Source: Candidatus Cryosericum terrychapinii
GTDB lineage: Bacteria > Caldisericota > Caldisericia > Cryosericales > Cryosericaceae
Length of the DNA: 64,000 nucleotides
NCBI RefSeq assembly: GCF_003570925.1
Contig: NZ_QXIS01000033.1
Coordinates: forward strand, 90,612-154,611
Direction: 5' to 3'
The position numbers were made by a program, and so were the translations under genes. Below are positions 49,596-58,921 of this stretch, piece after piece; position 1 is the first letter of the stretch; each line of letters begins with the position of its first letter. The notes below the pieces were generated by a model, which was not told where the DNA came from, ran no database searches, and saw nothing but the letters and a program-made list of their open reading frames with translations.

Positions 49596-52177
49596 TCGAG
49601 GTCCCGCAGGTTCGAGCCGCAAGAAAGGTGAGTCACGAGGGGGATCGCAAGGTGTATCGCTGATTCCATGGACCTCTGCATCATCCCGCGGACACGCTCG
49701 AGTTCGTCGGGTGGCGTGTCGACGACGATTTCGTCGTGTACCTGAAGGACCATGCGTGCCTTGAGAGGCTGAAGGTCCTTGCTCAGTGATATCATGGCCA
49801 TCTTGATGACGTCGGCGGAGCTCCCCTGGACGACGGCGTTGAACCCTTGCCGAATGGCTTCCTGTCGCTCCATGTTGTTGCGACTGTTGATGTGCGGGAC
49901 TCTCCGCAGGTGTCCAAGGATCGTCTTTACATAGCCATCGCGCTGGGCTGCCTCGACGACATGGTCACGGTAGTTCCGGATGCCGGGAAACCGTTCCATG
50001 TAGCGTTCGATATATTGTCGAGCTTCTTCGCCACCGATGCCGAGCTGTCGTGAGAGACCATATGGTGAGATGCCGTAGATGATGCCGAAATTGATGGTCT
50101 TGGCACGCTTTCGCATCTCGGGGGTCACGGCTGATTCTGGAACGTCGAAGACCTGCGAAGCCGTGTGCAGGTGAATGTCTTCGCCCTGGGCGAATGCGTT
50201 GCAAAGGTTCGCGTCCGCAGAAAGATGCGCAAGCATCCTCAGGTCGATCTGGGAGTAGTCTGCCGAGACAAGGACCCAGCCGTCGTGACTGGGTATGAAC
50301 GCCTGTCTGATTTCGCGACCGACCTCGGTTTTGGCCGGGATGTTCTGCAGGTTGGGGTCGACGCAGCTGATACGTCCCGTCGAGGTGCCGGTCTGGAGGA
50401 AGGTGGGGTGGATCTTCCCATCCGGCGCAACATATCGCACCAGCGAATCCGCATAGGTCCCCTTGATCTTGGTCAACTGACGGAGCTCCAGGATCAGGGG
50501 AATCACTGGATGTTCGTTCTGGATTGCTTCCAGAGATTCGACGTCGGTGCTCAGACCTGTCTTGGTTTTCTTGGTCGGTGCAAGTCCCAGCACGTCGAAG
50601 AGGAGCGTGCCCAGCTGTTTTGGAGACTGAAGGCTGTAGTCGTGCGTTCCGACGAGCTCGTACGCTCGGCGCTCCAGCTCAGCAATACGAAGGCCGAGCT
50701 TTGCTCCGAAGGTTCGCAGGTAAGCGGTATCTGTGCGTATGCCTGCCATTTCCATGTCTGCGAGCACCGCTGCAAACGGAATCTCCATTTCGTTCAGGGT
50801 ACTCGTGAGACGTGATTCCTCGAGAGCTGTGTCGATGGGGTAGGAGACCCGGTAGACAAGATCGGCCAATCCATCGGCAGTGGAGGTATCTCCAGCTAGT
50901 CCCCATGCGTCACCGATGCGGTCAAGGCCCCAGGCTTTCTGGTCAGGATCCAGCAGGTACTGCGCAAGCATGATGTCACGGATGGGGGCAGGAGCGACCA
51001 GGCCAAATGGTGCCAGGGTGTGACAGAGTCTCTTGTAATCGTAGACGTAGGTCATGGACAGACCGGCCGAATGCAGGGCATCGGCAGGCGAGCCGAACAT
51101 GGCGTCGATGTGCGTCGACGAAGCGTTGTCCCTTGTTCGACGGGCCACCGTGAACCCCTGTCCTTCGACATCGGGCACGACAGCCAGGGCCGTTCGGTCA
51201 TCGAAGACTGCGTTTGTGGCTTGTGGAGGACGCGGAGCGAGCAGTTCGCGGCGAGGGCTGGGCCCGAAAAGATCGCCGCGATGGTCCGGTATCGGCGCCA
51301 CCGCAAGCGATGGCATGCCGAGGACCTTCGATGCACGCCGGCTCAGTGCCACAAACGACAGCGTCTGGAACAGCTGAGCACTCTGCTCAGCGTCCGGGGC
51401 GCTTCGCGCCAGGTCAGCGAGTTTGGTCGGTTCGTCCAGGTTCAACTGGATCGTAACGAGCGAGCGGTTGCGCAGGATGAGGTCCCGATTCTCGGCAAGC
51501 AGGGTCCTGTAGCGTTCGGGACCTCCGTTGTCGAGCAATGCTTGAACTGAACCGAACTCCTGAACCAGTTTCAGGGCGGTCTTGTCGCCGACGCCGCGGA
51601 CCCCGGGGATGTTGTCGGACGAGTCACCTTTGAGCGCTTTGACATCGATCAGTTGTGGGGCTTTGAGTCCGAACTCCTGGAGGATTGTCGCGGGGGTATA
51701 CTCCCTGATCTCCTTCACTCCCTTGACTGTAATGCGCACCGACGTGTTGTCATCTGTCAACTGGAGCAGGTCGTTGTCTCCGGAATAGATGATGCAAGGG
51801 ACCCCCGCCTGGCCAGCGACCTTGCTGTAGATGCCAATGAAATCATCCGCTTCGAACCCATCTTTTTCGCGTGTGACGATCCCCAGCGAACGGATGACTT
51901 GCTTGAGGTTGACGAGCTGACTGACGAGTTCGTCGGGCATGGCCTCTCGATTGGCCTTGTACTCTTCGAACATCTCGTGGCGATAGGTCGCTGCCTTGCG
52001 GTCAAAGAAGACACCCAGGTACTGTGGTTGAAGCTCCTCGATGATGGTCAGCAGCATCGTCATGGTCCCCAGAATCGCTCCGGTAGGGACGCCAGTGGCG
52101 GTGCTGAGATGGGGCATAGCGAAAAAAGCCCGGTACAGAATCGAACTCCCGTCGACAAGCACTACTCGGTTCGTCAT
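49592..52177 (-). CDS. polA: DNA polymerase I
   Basis: An 861-residue family A polymerase. Domain order: 5'-3' exonuclease (1-~290; LVDGSSILYRAFFAMPHLST, DGFEADDFIG, YSGDNDLLQL, KGDSSDNIPGVRGVGDKTAL), a degenerate 3'-5' exonuclease (~300-470) and the polymerase (~470-861) with motif A VSADYSQIDLRMLAHLS, motif B RAKTINFGIIYGISPYGLSR and motif C VHDEIVVD. The ExoI motif V-F-D-T-E-T of proofreading enzymes is absent (FDDRTALAVVPDVEG occupies that place), so proofreading is probably lost, as in Taq and many Gram-positive enzymes. Role: Okazaki fragment processing and repair. Its promoter lies in the end of comEC and the transcript appears leaderless. Confidence 0.97.
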   Translation of the reverse strand: MTNRVVLVDGSSILYRAFFAMPHLSTATGVPTGAILGTMTMLLTIIEELQPQYLGVFFDRKAATYRHEMFEEYKANREAMPDELVSQLVNLKQVIRSLGIVTREKDGFEADDFIGIYSKVAGQAGVPCIIYSGDNDLLQLTDDNTSVRITVKGVKEIREYTPATILQEFGLKAPQLIDVKALKGDSSDNIPGVRGVGDKTALKLVQEFGSVQALLDNGGPERYRTLLAENRDLILRNRSLVTIQLNLDEPTKLADLARSAPDAEQSAQLFQTLSFVALSRRASKVLGMPSLAVAPIPDHRGDLFGPSPRRELLAPRPPQATNAVFDDRTALAVVPDVEGQGFTVARRTRDNASSTHIDAMFGSPADALHSAGLSMTYVYDYKRLCHTLAPFGLVAPAPIRDIMLAQYLLDPDQKAWGLDRIGDAWGLAGDTSTADGLADLVYRVSYPIDTALEESRLTSTLNEMEIPFAAVLADMEMAGIRTDTAYLRTFGAKLGLRIAELERRAYELVGTHDYSLQSPKQLGTLLFDVLGLAPTKKTKTGLSTDVESLEAIQNEHPVIPLILELRQLTKIKGTYADSLVRYVAPDGKIHPTFLQTGTSTGRISCVDPNLQNIPAKTEVGREIRQAFIPSHDGWVLVSADYSQIDLRMLAHLSADANLCNAFAQGEDIHLHTASQVFDVPESAVTPEMRKRAKTINFGIIYGISPYGLSRQLGIGGEEARQYIERYMERFPGIRNYRDHVVEAAQRDGYVKTILGHLRRVPHINSRNNMERQEAIRQGFNAVVQGSSADVIKMAMISLSKDLQPLKARMVLQVHDEIVVDTPPDELERVRGMMQRSMESAIHLAIPLVTHLSCGSNLRDLE

Positions 52178-52183
52178 ATGCTC

Positions 52184-52212
52184 ATTGTATCAACGTCTCG
52201 GGTCGGGCGCAA
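52184..52212 (-). promoter_or_regulatory. Promoter of polA, leaderless arrangement
   Basis: On the minus strand TTGCGC (52207-52212), 17-nt spacer, TACAAT (52184-52189); the polA ATG begins 6 nt after the -10 and there is no ribosome site. The -35 lies inside the last codons of comEC. Confidence 0.6.
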
Positions 52213-54340
52213 CCCAGCAGCGTGAGCCGCGAGTGAATATGGAGATACAGCCGGTCTGATTGAGAGACAGGTTCGATGGCGAATCTGTCGTGAGAACCTG
52301 AACCGTCCCGGTAGAAGTGTCATACGCAAATCCGGGAGAGTTGGGTGGAAGCGGCGTTGTGGGGCTTGACCTTCCGACAAGAGCGGCTGTGACCAGCGCC
52401 ATTGAGGGGCCAGACTGGCTGGCGTTTCCTGCCTGGATGGTCGTGCCACCCACCTCGACGCAGACCATCTTACCATTATCGAGCGATGCAATAGTTTGTT
52501 GGAAGCGAGTGTCGAGCCCAGGAATGGGGGTGCGGGCGTACTGGGAGGGAAGATAGACGTGGCTCGGGGTTAGTAGTCCGAACAATGCGTCCAGCTGGTC
52601 TGGGAGGTCTGCAGGAGACCCTGCGACCACGACGACGTCCAGCGTGTTTACACCGAGTGCTGCGAGTGCATGAGCCACCCGGTCCGCTGCTTTGGCGTCA
52701 GTGTCGAACAGACAGAGCCACGTGCCAATGCCCCGGCTGCGGACAAGGATGACGCTGCCCTGATCAACGACAGGGAAGGTCACACGCGTGTCAAACGGGA
52801 CAGCACCGAACACCCAGACAAGTAAGACCAGGATGGCCGCCACAGCCACGGGGGCTCCCGCGTGGTGCCGCCGACTGAGTCTTGGCCGGTTGTCCACGGA
52901 CAGGATGATGACCCCGAACAGAATCCCCAGGGAAAGGAGCAGGAATGGTGAAGGTGCAGGGACATTGCGGTGTGACCCGGGGAAGCGCCCGAGCAGCTCA
53001 AGACAGCCAAACAGGACACTTGAGACGGCGTTGATGATGGGTGCGAGCAGTGCCGCGAACGACGGGATCGTAAGGAGTAGCGCCGACCATGCGAGGAGGC
53101 CTATCAGCAGCAGGGAGACCGCAGGAATAGCTATAACGTTTGCCAGAAGGGCAATCGGGGCGACGACATGAAATGCTGACACGGCGAGTGCCGCTGCGGG
53201 TAGAGACGCTCCGATCGTCGAACAGAGAGATGAGAGGAGTCCCCGGGCGAAGCGGCCAGTGGCTCGAACAAGGTGGGACAGAGGTTCGCCGATAAAGCAC
53301 AGGCCCGCGACCGAGGCAAACGACAGCTGTAGTCCGATGTCGAAAACGGAGGCAGGATCAATTACCGTGAGAATGAGTGCGGCCCAGGAAAGCGATGCGA
53401 GCCTGCCAGTATGTCCGCCGAACATGCGGGTCACCGTGAAAACACACAGCATCACGAACGCTCGATCGGCACTCAGGGGGAAATCAATGAATGCCAGGTA
53501 GACGAAAGTGGCGACCAGTGGAGCCAGTGTCCTGCCGATACTTCTCTCCGAGAATATCAGACCAAGGAGGATCGACATTACGGCGAAAACCAGTGAGAGG
53601 TGAAGCCCGGATATGGCGAGCAGATGGCTGGTACCAGTGATGGAGAAGAGATGGCGGTCCACTGTTCCGAAGAGTCTGCGGTGAAGGAGAAGTTCTTCGA
53701 GGAATCCGAACGCTCTGTAGCTCAACACCGGCCGTGCGCGGAGCTCGATGAGGTCTCGTGCGCGTCCCGTCAATCGACCCCACCATGATGCAAGAGAATG
53801 GCCGGGAAGGGCCTGGATGTCTTGTCCGAGATACAGCGCCGGTGGTGGCGGACCGAGCCGTTCCTCTCCAGGATTGAGAGCTGGACTGGTTGTGCCGATT
53901 TTCCCCGAGACACGTATTCGTTGACCAAATGTTGGACCAGTGCGTCGATCAGGCATCTGTACCTGCACGGTTACCGGGCGGCCAATGGGGATGCCGTCTG
54001 CCGTTACTACCGACATCTCAAACGTCGTGCCTCCGGTGCTTCGTGCTACAGAAGGCGTAAGGGCTGTGCCTGTGACAACCGAGGTATCAGGGGGGACCTG
54101 CCCGGAGGCAGAAGACTGAATGGCTCTCCTTGCCATGGCAAACGACGGCCAGAAGAGAGAGAGTGCGAGCATGACACGGATGAGATTGAGCCGCGGGTGT
54201 CGAGTTTGTATGAGATAGACTGCTCCCAGACCAGCCAGAGCAGCAAAGGTAAGTATTGCCGTAGCTCCTTTGGTTCCAGCCGACAGAGCCCCGGCTACGA
54301 CCGTCAGGGCTACGAGCGTGACGAGTCGCAGTCTTATCAC
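52190..54340 (-). CDS. comEC: ComEC/Rec2 DNA-uptake channel, lacking metal-binding motifs in the C-terminal domain
   Basis: A 716-residue membrane protein. After an N-terminal membrane part and an OB-like external domain (~70-200), the competence core begins with TGTSHLLAISGLHLSLVFAV (~235-254) and continues through about ten helices to ~520. The C-terminal ~200 residues correspond to the metallo-beta-lactamase-like domain of ComEC, but the H-x-H-x-D-H motif is missing; the segment V-V-V-V-A-G-S-P-A-D-L-P-D-Q-L stands where it should be. The protein is therefore a transport channel without the presumed nuclease. ComEC imports single-stranded DNA during natural transformation. Directly downstream of comEA (5 nt gap). 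Confidence 0.88.
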   Translation of the reverse strand: MIRLRLVTLVALTVVAGALSAGTKGATAILTFAALAGLGAVYLIQTRHPRLNLIRVMLALSLFWPSFAMARRAIQSSASGQVPPDTSVVTGTALTPSVARSTGGTTFEMSVVTADGIPIGRPVTVQVQMPDRRTGPTFGQRIRVSGKIGTTSPALNPGEERLGPPPPALYLGQDIQALPGHSLASWWGRLTGRARDLIELRARPVLSYRAFGFLEELLLHRRLFGTVDRHLFSITGTSHLLAISGLHLSLVFAVMSILLGLIFSERSIGRTLAPLVATFVYLAFIDFPLSADRAFVMLCVFTVTRMFGGHTGRLASLSWAALILTVIDPASVFDIGLQLSFASVAGLCFIGEPLSHLVRATGRFARGLLSSLCSTIGASLPAAALAVSAFHVVAPIALLANVIAIPAVSLLLIGLLAWSALLLTIPSFAALLAPIINAVSSVLFGCLELLGRFPGSHRNVPAPSPFLLLSLGILFGVIILSVDNRPRLSRRHHAGAPVAVAAILVLLVWVFGAVPFDTRVTFPVVDQGSVILVRSRGIGTWLCLFDTDAKAADRVAHALAALGVNTLDVVVVAGSPADLPDQLDALFGLLTPSHVYLPSQYARTPIPGLDTRFQQTIASLDNGKMVCVEVGGTTIQAGNASQSGPSMALVTAALVGRSSPTTPLPPNSPGFAYDTSTGTVQVLTTDSPSNLSLNQTGCISIFTRGSRCWVAPDPRR

Positions 54341-54345
54341 GACGA

Positions 54346-54945
54346 CTAAAGGGTGATGAGGGATTTCAGGTCTTCGTAGGTTTTGGTGCCGATGCCCTTG
54401 ACGTTCTGAAGGTCTTCAAGTCGCTTGAACAAGCCGTGCTGCGCCCGATAATCCAGGATGGCTTGCGCTTTCGCCGGCCCAATGCCAGGAAGGGTATCGA
54501 GATCGGCCAGTGTTCCGTGGTTGATACTGATTCGTGCATGGACGCTTGAGGAGGGTGACGTGGAAGACACGACGGTGCTCGCGCCATCTGGTGACTTGAC
54601 CGGGACAGTGACTTGTTCACCATCCTCCAGGCGAGCTGCCAGGTTGACCGCAATGAGATCAGCGTCGTTCGTGGCACCTCCGGCGGCCGCCACTGCGTCC
54701 CGGACAATGGAGCCTTCTGGCAGCATATAGACAGCTGCATGGAGGACGGCACCAGTCACATACACGTTGATGGAAACGGGGACGGTGGGCGCGACATCCG
54801 CTATCGTCGGGTCATTGACAATCTGTGGGAGCGGGTTGGGCGTAGGTTTGTAGAGGCGCGAGCCGACAAACAACCCGGCTCCCGTTCCCAAGGCGAGAAC
54901 AGCGACAATCAGGACGATTATCTGATGCTTCGACAGTCTTTCCAT
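54346..54945 (-). CDS. comEA: Competence protein ComEA
   Basis: A 199-residue membrane-anchored DNA receptor. N-terminal transmembrane helix at about 8-27 (IIVLIVAVLALGTGAGLFVG), an SLBB-type domain (~60-125; I-N-V-Y-V-T-G-A-V and LEDGEQVTVP), a Ser/Thr linker, and a C-terminal tandem helix-hairpin-helix domain (ISINHGTLADLDTLPGIGPA, then LQNVKGIGTKTYEDLK) that binds double-stranded DNA. The start is uncertain: ATG 54945 gives a compact N-terminus; longer versions up to 55110 are possible, none with a clear ribosome site. comEA-comEC is the standard uptake pair. Confidence 0.93.
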   Translation of the reverse strand: MERLSKHQIIVLIVAVLALGTGAGLFVGSRLYKPTPNPLPQIVNDPTIADVAPTVPVSINVYVTGAVLHAAVYMLPEGSIVRDAVAAAGGATNDADLIAVNLAARLEDGEQVTVPVKSPDGASTVVSSTSPSSSVHARISINHGTLADLDTLPGIGPAKAQAILDYRAQHGLFKRLEDLQNVKGIGTKTYEDLKSLITL

Positions 54946-55018
54946 TACAGTGGAGACTCGCTCGTTGTCGAGCGTGCAGCCTCCCGCCTCCTTCGTCGGC
55001 GTTGAATGATTTCGGTTC

Positions 55019-55576
55019 CTAGCGGGAGCCCCCCATGACTGTGAGAAGATCGTACAGTTCCAGGAAGTCGGTAACCATTCCCTCGGTCTGCTGAGAAATT
55101 GGAGTCTCAATGATCCTGACAGGGGTGCCTGTCGCGATCATTGAGAAGGCCTCTGTCACGTCGGTGTTCTGATGGCGTACGCACCCGTGCGATACGTCCT
55201 TGCCGATGCTGAACGGCTCGTTCGTTCCGTGTAACCCATATGAAGGGAGCGAAATGCCGATCCAGCGAATCCCCAGGCCGTTCGTCTTATCGCGAAGGTA
55301 CGGGGCGTGCACCTTGCCTTCCCAGTGCCAGTTCGGGTCGACTTGCTTCTGAGTCACCTTATATACGCCGATGGGTGTGGCGCTTTCGCCGGTGGTTCCG
55401 GTCGCGTTCGGGAATGCGAGAGTGCCGTCTACGGTTCTCAGAAGAGTGATGTGGAATGATTTGTCGACGAGAACCTCACTGGCTGTGGCGCCTCGGGCCG
55501 ACGGTATGGCCACAACGGCAAGAGCCACGGCGAGGGCTACAATGCAGAAGAAAAGCGAACGACGGTAAGCTTTCAT
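55019..55576 (-). CDS. L,D-transpeptidase (YkuD) family, exported
   Basis: A 185-residue secreted protein. Signal peptide at residues 1-~30 (MKAYRRSLFFCIVALAVALA...). YkuD domain with the catalytic motif H-G-T-N-E-P-F-S-I-G-K-D-V-S-H-G-C-V-R-H (His ~120, Cys ~135). These enzymes make 3-3 cross-links in peptidoglycan or attach proteins to it. Start at 55576 with GGGAG 5 nt upstream; a TATAAT on the minus strand (55587-55592) lies only 10 nt before the ATG, so the leader is extremely short. Confidence 0.9.
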   Translation of the reverse strand: MKAYRRSLFFCIVALAVALAVVAIPSARGATASEVLVDKSFHITLLRTVDGTLAFPNATGTTGESATPIGVYKVTQKQVDPNWHWEGKVHAPYLRDKTNGLGIRWIGISLPSYGLHGTNEPFSIGKDVSHGCVRHQNTDVTEAFSMIATGTPVRIIETPISQQTEGMVTDFLELYDLLTVMGGSR

Positions 55577-55642
55577 AGTGACTCCCATTATAGACAGCAT
55601 TGGCCTGATGGCAACGAGGCCGGAACGACAGGTAAATCAGAA

Positions 55643-55660
55643 GGGCCCCTTGCGGGGCCC
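55643..55660. terminator. Hairpin between tRNA-Leu and L,D-transpeptidase
   Basis: Stem GGGCCCC (55643-55649) / GGGGCCC (55654-55660), 4-nt loop; on the minus strand it is followed by TTCTGATTT, suitable to end the tRNA transcript. Confidence 0.6.
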
Positions 55661-55715
55661 ACAATGTCCAAGAAGCGCTTCAACAGCGCAAGAAACAGGA
55701 TGTCTTCTCGCCAAG

Positions 55716-55801
55716 TGGTGCGGGGAGAGGGAGTTGAACCCTCACGACCTTGCGATCACTAGGACCTGAACCTAGCGCGTCTGCCATTTCGCCACCCCCG
55801 C
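55716..55801 (-). tRNA. tRNA-Leu (CAG)
   Basis: Acceptor GCGGGGG / CTCCCCGC with wobble, D-arm GGCGAAATGGCAGACGC, anticodon stem-loop CTAGG-TTCAGGT-CCTAG giving CAG, class II variable arm, T-arm GAGGGTTCAACTCCCTC, encoded CCA. Confidence 0.95.
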
Positions 55802-55816
55802 CTGAAGGGCTTGAGA

Positions 55817-57505
55817 CTAGCGCTCCAGAATGACCGGGATGACGATAGGCCGCCGGTGCGTTTTGTCGTATATATATTTAGCCGAGAATTTGCGTAAGTC
55901 AAGCTGCAAATCAAGCGTCGTGCCTGCATCCTTATTGCGATGGGTCACTATGTAGGTCTTCATCTCGCGAGTCAGGTCCATCAGGATTGCGTCGTCGTCG
56001 GTCACAACACCCTTCGTCACGATTTCCGGACCGGCAAGGATCTTTCCTGTCATCCTGTCAATGCTTACGACTGAGACCAGAATGCCGTCTTTGGCCAGGC
56101 GGGCGCGGTCAGTGAGGATAGGACTATCGGGCAACCCCAGGGCGAGACCGTCGATCAGCAGTCCTTCGGCGGGTATGCGCTTGAGCGTGGTCAGGTGTTC
56201 ACTGTCTACCGTGAAGCACTGGCCGTTTTCGAGAATGAAGACGTGTGAGCCCGGGATACCGACGCTCTCGGCAAGGCGCTTGTTCCAGAGAAGATGCCGG
56301 TACTCCCCGTGAACTGGCACGAAGAACTTGGGACGCGTCAGCGAGAGCATCAGCTTGAGGTCTCCCTGAGCGCCATGGCCGGACACGTGGACCTTGTCCT
56401 CTCGGCGGTAGAACACGTTGGCGCCTCGGCGGAACAAGTTGTCGACCGTGCGAGCTACCATCTCCTCGTTGCCCGGGATCGGATCTGCAGACAGAACGAC
56501 GGTGTCGCCCCTCGTGATCTTCACGAAGTCGTGTTCGCCGCGAGCAAGACGCGACAGGCCGCTCATGGGCTCGCCCTGAGTTCCGGTCGTGACAATAAGC
56601 ATCTTGTCCTTGGGGACGCTCCCCATCTCATCCTGCTGGACGAATATGTTCTCAGGCATTTCCATGATCTTGACCTTGCGGGCTACCTTGACGGAACTGA
56701 TGATGCTCCGACCGTCCACAAAGACCTTGCGACCCTGAGGGGCAACCGCGTCGATAATCTGCTGAATGCGGTGGATGTTGCTGGAGAACGTGCTGAAGAT
56801 GATACGGCCCTTGGATTCGTGTACAATGCTGTCGAATGTTGACCGCAGGTCGCGTTCCGAACCCGCGAAACCCGATTCCTCGGCATTCGTCGAGTCCGAC
56901 AGAAGCAGGAGTATCCCCTCGCGCCCGAGGGCGCTGAACTTCTGAAGATCGATGGGCTTGTCGTCGACTGGGGTCTGATCGATCTTGTAGTCGCCCGTGT
57001 GAAGAATGATTCCTTCGCTCGTGCGGATGGCAATGGCCATGCTCTCGGGCACCGAATGGGTAACGCGAACGAACTCTACGTCCATGTTGCCTATCTTGAT
57101 GCGGTCGCCTGCCTGTACTGCTCTGGTTTCGTAGGGCTTCATCCGGCCAGGGATAACGTCATCGATGATTCCGAGGGCGAACTTGCTGGCATAGATTGGT
57201 GCGCGGACATGCTCCAGTGTGTAACCGAGTGCTCCGATGTGATCCATATGCGAATGAGTGATGAGGATTCCGCGGATCTTGTCCTTGATCTGGTCGAGGT
57301 AGTCCATGTTGGGGATGACATAGTCGATCCCCTGCATGTCGTATTCGGGGAACTTGAAGCCCGCATCAACAATTACTGCATCATCATTGACCTCATAAAC
57401 GGTCATATTCTTGCCAATCTCCCCGAGACCTCCAAGGGGAGTAATGCGGATGATGTCGTGGTGTCGGGTCGTGTGTTCGGTGTGTTGCGATTGTGTTTTA
57501 GTCAT
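55817..57505 (-). CDS. rnj: Ribonuclease J
   Basis: A 562-residue metallo-beta-lactamase/beta-CASP RNase. It starts MTKTQSQHTEHTTRHHDIIR, then GLGEIGKNMTVYEV and VDAGFKFPEY. The Zn site is THSHMDHIGAL (~90) with HTGDYKIDQTP and the C-terminal VPVHGEYRHL; the beta-CASP region includes SGHGAQGDLKL. RNase J is a 5'-3' exo- and endonuclease of mRNA decay and rRNA maturation. I choose ATG 57505 because a TACACT -10 box lies exactly 6 nt before it and neither this nor the ATG two codons earlier (57511) has a ribosome site. Confidence 0.95.
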   Translation of the reverse strand: MTKTQSQHTEHTTRHHDIIRITPLGGLGEIGKNMTVYEVNDDAVIVDAGFKFPEYDMQGIDYVIPNMDYLDQIKDKIRGILITHSHMDHIGALGYTLEHVRAPIYASKFALGIIDDVIPGRMKPYETRAVQAGDRIKIGNMDVEFVRVTHSVPESMAIAIRTSEGIILHTGDYKIDQTPVDDKPIDLQKFSALGREGILLLLSDSTNAEESGFAGSERDLRSTFDSIVHESKGRIIFSTFSSNIHRIQQIIDAVAPQGRKVFVDGRSIISSVKVARKVKIMEMPENIFVQQDEMGSVPKDKMLIVTTGTQGEPMSGLSRLARGEHDFVKITRGDTVVLSADPIPGNEEMVARTVDNLFRRGANVFYRREDKVHVSGHGAQGDLKLMLSLTRPKFFVPVHGEYRHLLWNKRLAESVGIPGSHVFILENGQCFTVDSEHLTTLKRIPAEGLLIDGLALGLPDSPILTDRARLAKDGILVSVVSIDRMTGKILAGPEIVTKGVVTDDDAILMDLTREMKTYIVTHRNKDAGTTLDLQLDLRKFSAKYIYDKTHRRPIVIPVILER

Positions 57506-57511
57506 AACCAT

Positions 57512-57517
57512 AGTGTA
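57512..57517 (-). promoter_or_regulatory. -10 box of RNase J gene, leaderless arrangement
   Basis: TACACT on the minus strand, 6 nt before ATG 57505; a TTTTCA 16 nt further upstream is a poor -35. Confidence 0.4.
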
Positions 57518-57562
57518 CCCACTTTGTTAGCATTGAAAAGCAATGCATTGTGGAGAGTCGTG

Positions 57563-58399
57563 TCAACCGTCAGATTCCCTAGTATCCTGCGTCGTTTCAG
57601 GGAGTGTCTCAGACCGTTCGGGAGGCACGGAACGGACCGGAGGCCGGCGCCTGAGAATCACTGAGGCGATGATCCCCAATAAGATAATCGTGATGTCCGT
57701 CCACTGGTTTGGGGTCAAGCGCAACACGTGGACGGGAATGTAGCGGAAGAACTCTACGACGAAGCTGGCAGCGCCGTAGAGGTAGAGATACCAGATGAAG
57801 ACTTGGCCATCATAGTGTTTGTGTTTTCGGACGACCCAGAACAGAACGGCAAACACGAGAAAGCCGGAAGCGGAGTTGAACAGCTGGGCCGGCCAGATTC
57901 TCTGATTGAGAAGATCGGACTGGGACGAGGGGTTGGTGAAGATGACTCCAAGCCACGATGTCGTAGCTGTTCCGTTGCAGCAACCATTGAGCCAGCAGCC
58001 GACCTTGCCGATACCGAAGGACAGGGCAAGCAGCGGTGCCACAAGATCAGCCATGCGCCAGAATCCCATCCGTCGACGCCGAATGAAGAAGTGAGCAGCG
58101 ACGACACCGCCAAGGATGCCTCCAAAATAGGAGAGCCCCCCTTCCCAGATCGCAAGGATACGGAGGGGATGGGCGAGATACCACACGACATTCGGAGACG
58201 TCATAATCCAGCCGATGCGAGCTCCCAGAATGCCGCCGATGACGGCGACGATGGCCAAGTCCAGTACATCATCAGTGTTGATGCCCTGGTGTCGTGACTC
58301 GATGTAGACGACGGTGATACTGATGGCGATCGAGACAGCGATCATGATACCATACCAGCGAATAGTGAGGCTTCCAATGACAAGAGCTATGGGATGCAT
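57563..58399 (-). CDS. lgt: Prolipoprotein diacylglyceryl transferase
   Basis: A 278-residue, seven-helix membrane enzyme that transfers diacylglycerol to the lipobox Cys of prolipoproteins. Start at 58399 (MHPIALVIGSLTIRWYGIMI) with AAAGGAG 6 nt upstream. Conserved sites: R-W-Y-G near residue 14, the W-E-G-G-L-S-Y-F-G-G motif (~86-95), and GIGKVGCWLNGCCNGTATTS (~127-146), the Gly-Cys-Cys form of the Lgt signature. The C-terminal 30 residues are a polar tail. It would process the DUF4349 lipoprotein encoded upstream in this window. Confidence 0.93.
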   Translation of the reverse strand: MHPIALVIGSLTIRWYGIMIAVSIAISITVVYIESRHQGINTDDVLDLAIVAVIGGILGARIGWIMTSPNVVWYLAHPLRILAIWEGGLSYFGGILGGVVAAHFFIRRRRMGFWRMADLVAPLLALSFGIGKVGCWLNGCCNGTATTSWLGVIFTNPSSQSDLLNQRIWPAQLFNSASGFLVFAVLFWVVRKHKHYDGQVFIWYLYLYGAASFVVEFFRYIPVHVLRLTPNQWTDITIILLGIIASVILRRRPPVRSVPPERSETLPETTQDTRESDG

Positions 58400-58571
58400 T
58401 GGTTTCTCCTTTGTTGGTTTGTGAGCCTGCGACATCGGGATTATACTGCTAAATAGTGCAGTTGCTAGTCTAACTCGCCTCGACTCGTGATGATGCAAGA
58501 CGCGATTGAATACAAAGGGGACATCACGGAGATCAGTGGAAGTTCGCACAACAATTCTAGAGATGGCCATT

Positions 58572-58865
58572 ATGAATGACAGAGCAACAGTCATTGCGAC
58601 ACTGAAACGGGTACGTGACCCCGAAACCGGCGTGGATATCGTAACGGAAAGACTGGTTTACGGTTATACGGCCAACGAACTGGTGACCGAGATATGGATG
58701 AGCTTCACCAGTAACACACCCGTCTGCTTTTTTTGCAAGGCTATTGCCTGGACACTCATCGAGAAGATCTTCAACAGGATCGTTGAAGAGTTGCAGGAAG
58801 AAGGATACAAGAATGTCAGAGTAGTCGACGCGCTCAATCCAAGAATCTATTACAGGAGTATGTGA
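58572..58865 (+). CDS. DUF59/MIP18-family iron-sulfur assembly-like protein
   Basis: A 97-residue protein. The pattern MNDRATVIATLKRVRDPETG ... I-V-T-E-R-L-V-Y-G-Y (D-P-E-x-G-x-x-I-V-x-x-x-L-V-Y) is the DUF59 core found in SufT/MIP18-type Fe-S assembly proteins and in phenylacetate-pathway PaaD. Cys residues in NTPVCFFCKA are unusual: the family commonly has T-x-x-x-C-P. Start not certain: ATG 58572 gives the expected N-terminus; ATG 58563 adds three residues. Stop is 57 nt before the rarA start, which has its own promoter. Confidence 0.78.
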   Translation: MNDRATVIATLKRVRDPETGVDIVTERLVYGYTANELVTEIWMSFTSNTPVCFFCKAIAWTLIEKIFNRIVEELQEEGYKNVRVVDALNPRIYYRSM

Positions 58866-58885
58866 CACAGATTTGAACCTTCGCG

Positions 58886-58914
58886 TTGCGTTGACCGCTT
58901 TGCGGTGCTATAAC
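58886..58914 (+). promoter_or_regulatory. Promoter of rarA, leaderless arrangement
   Basis: TTGCGT (58886-58891), 17-nt spacer, TATAAC (58909-58914); the ATG of rarA is 7 nt after the -10, with no ribosome site. Confidence 0.6.
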
Positions 58915-58921
58915 CTCAAGT

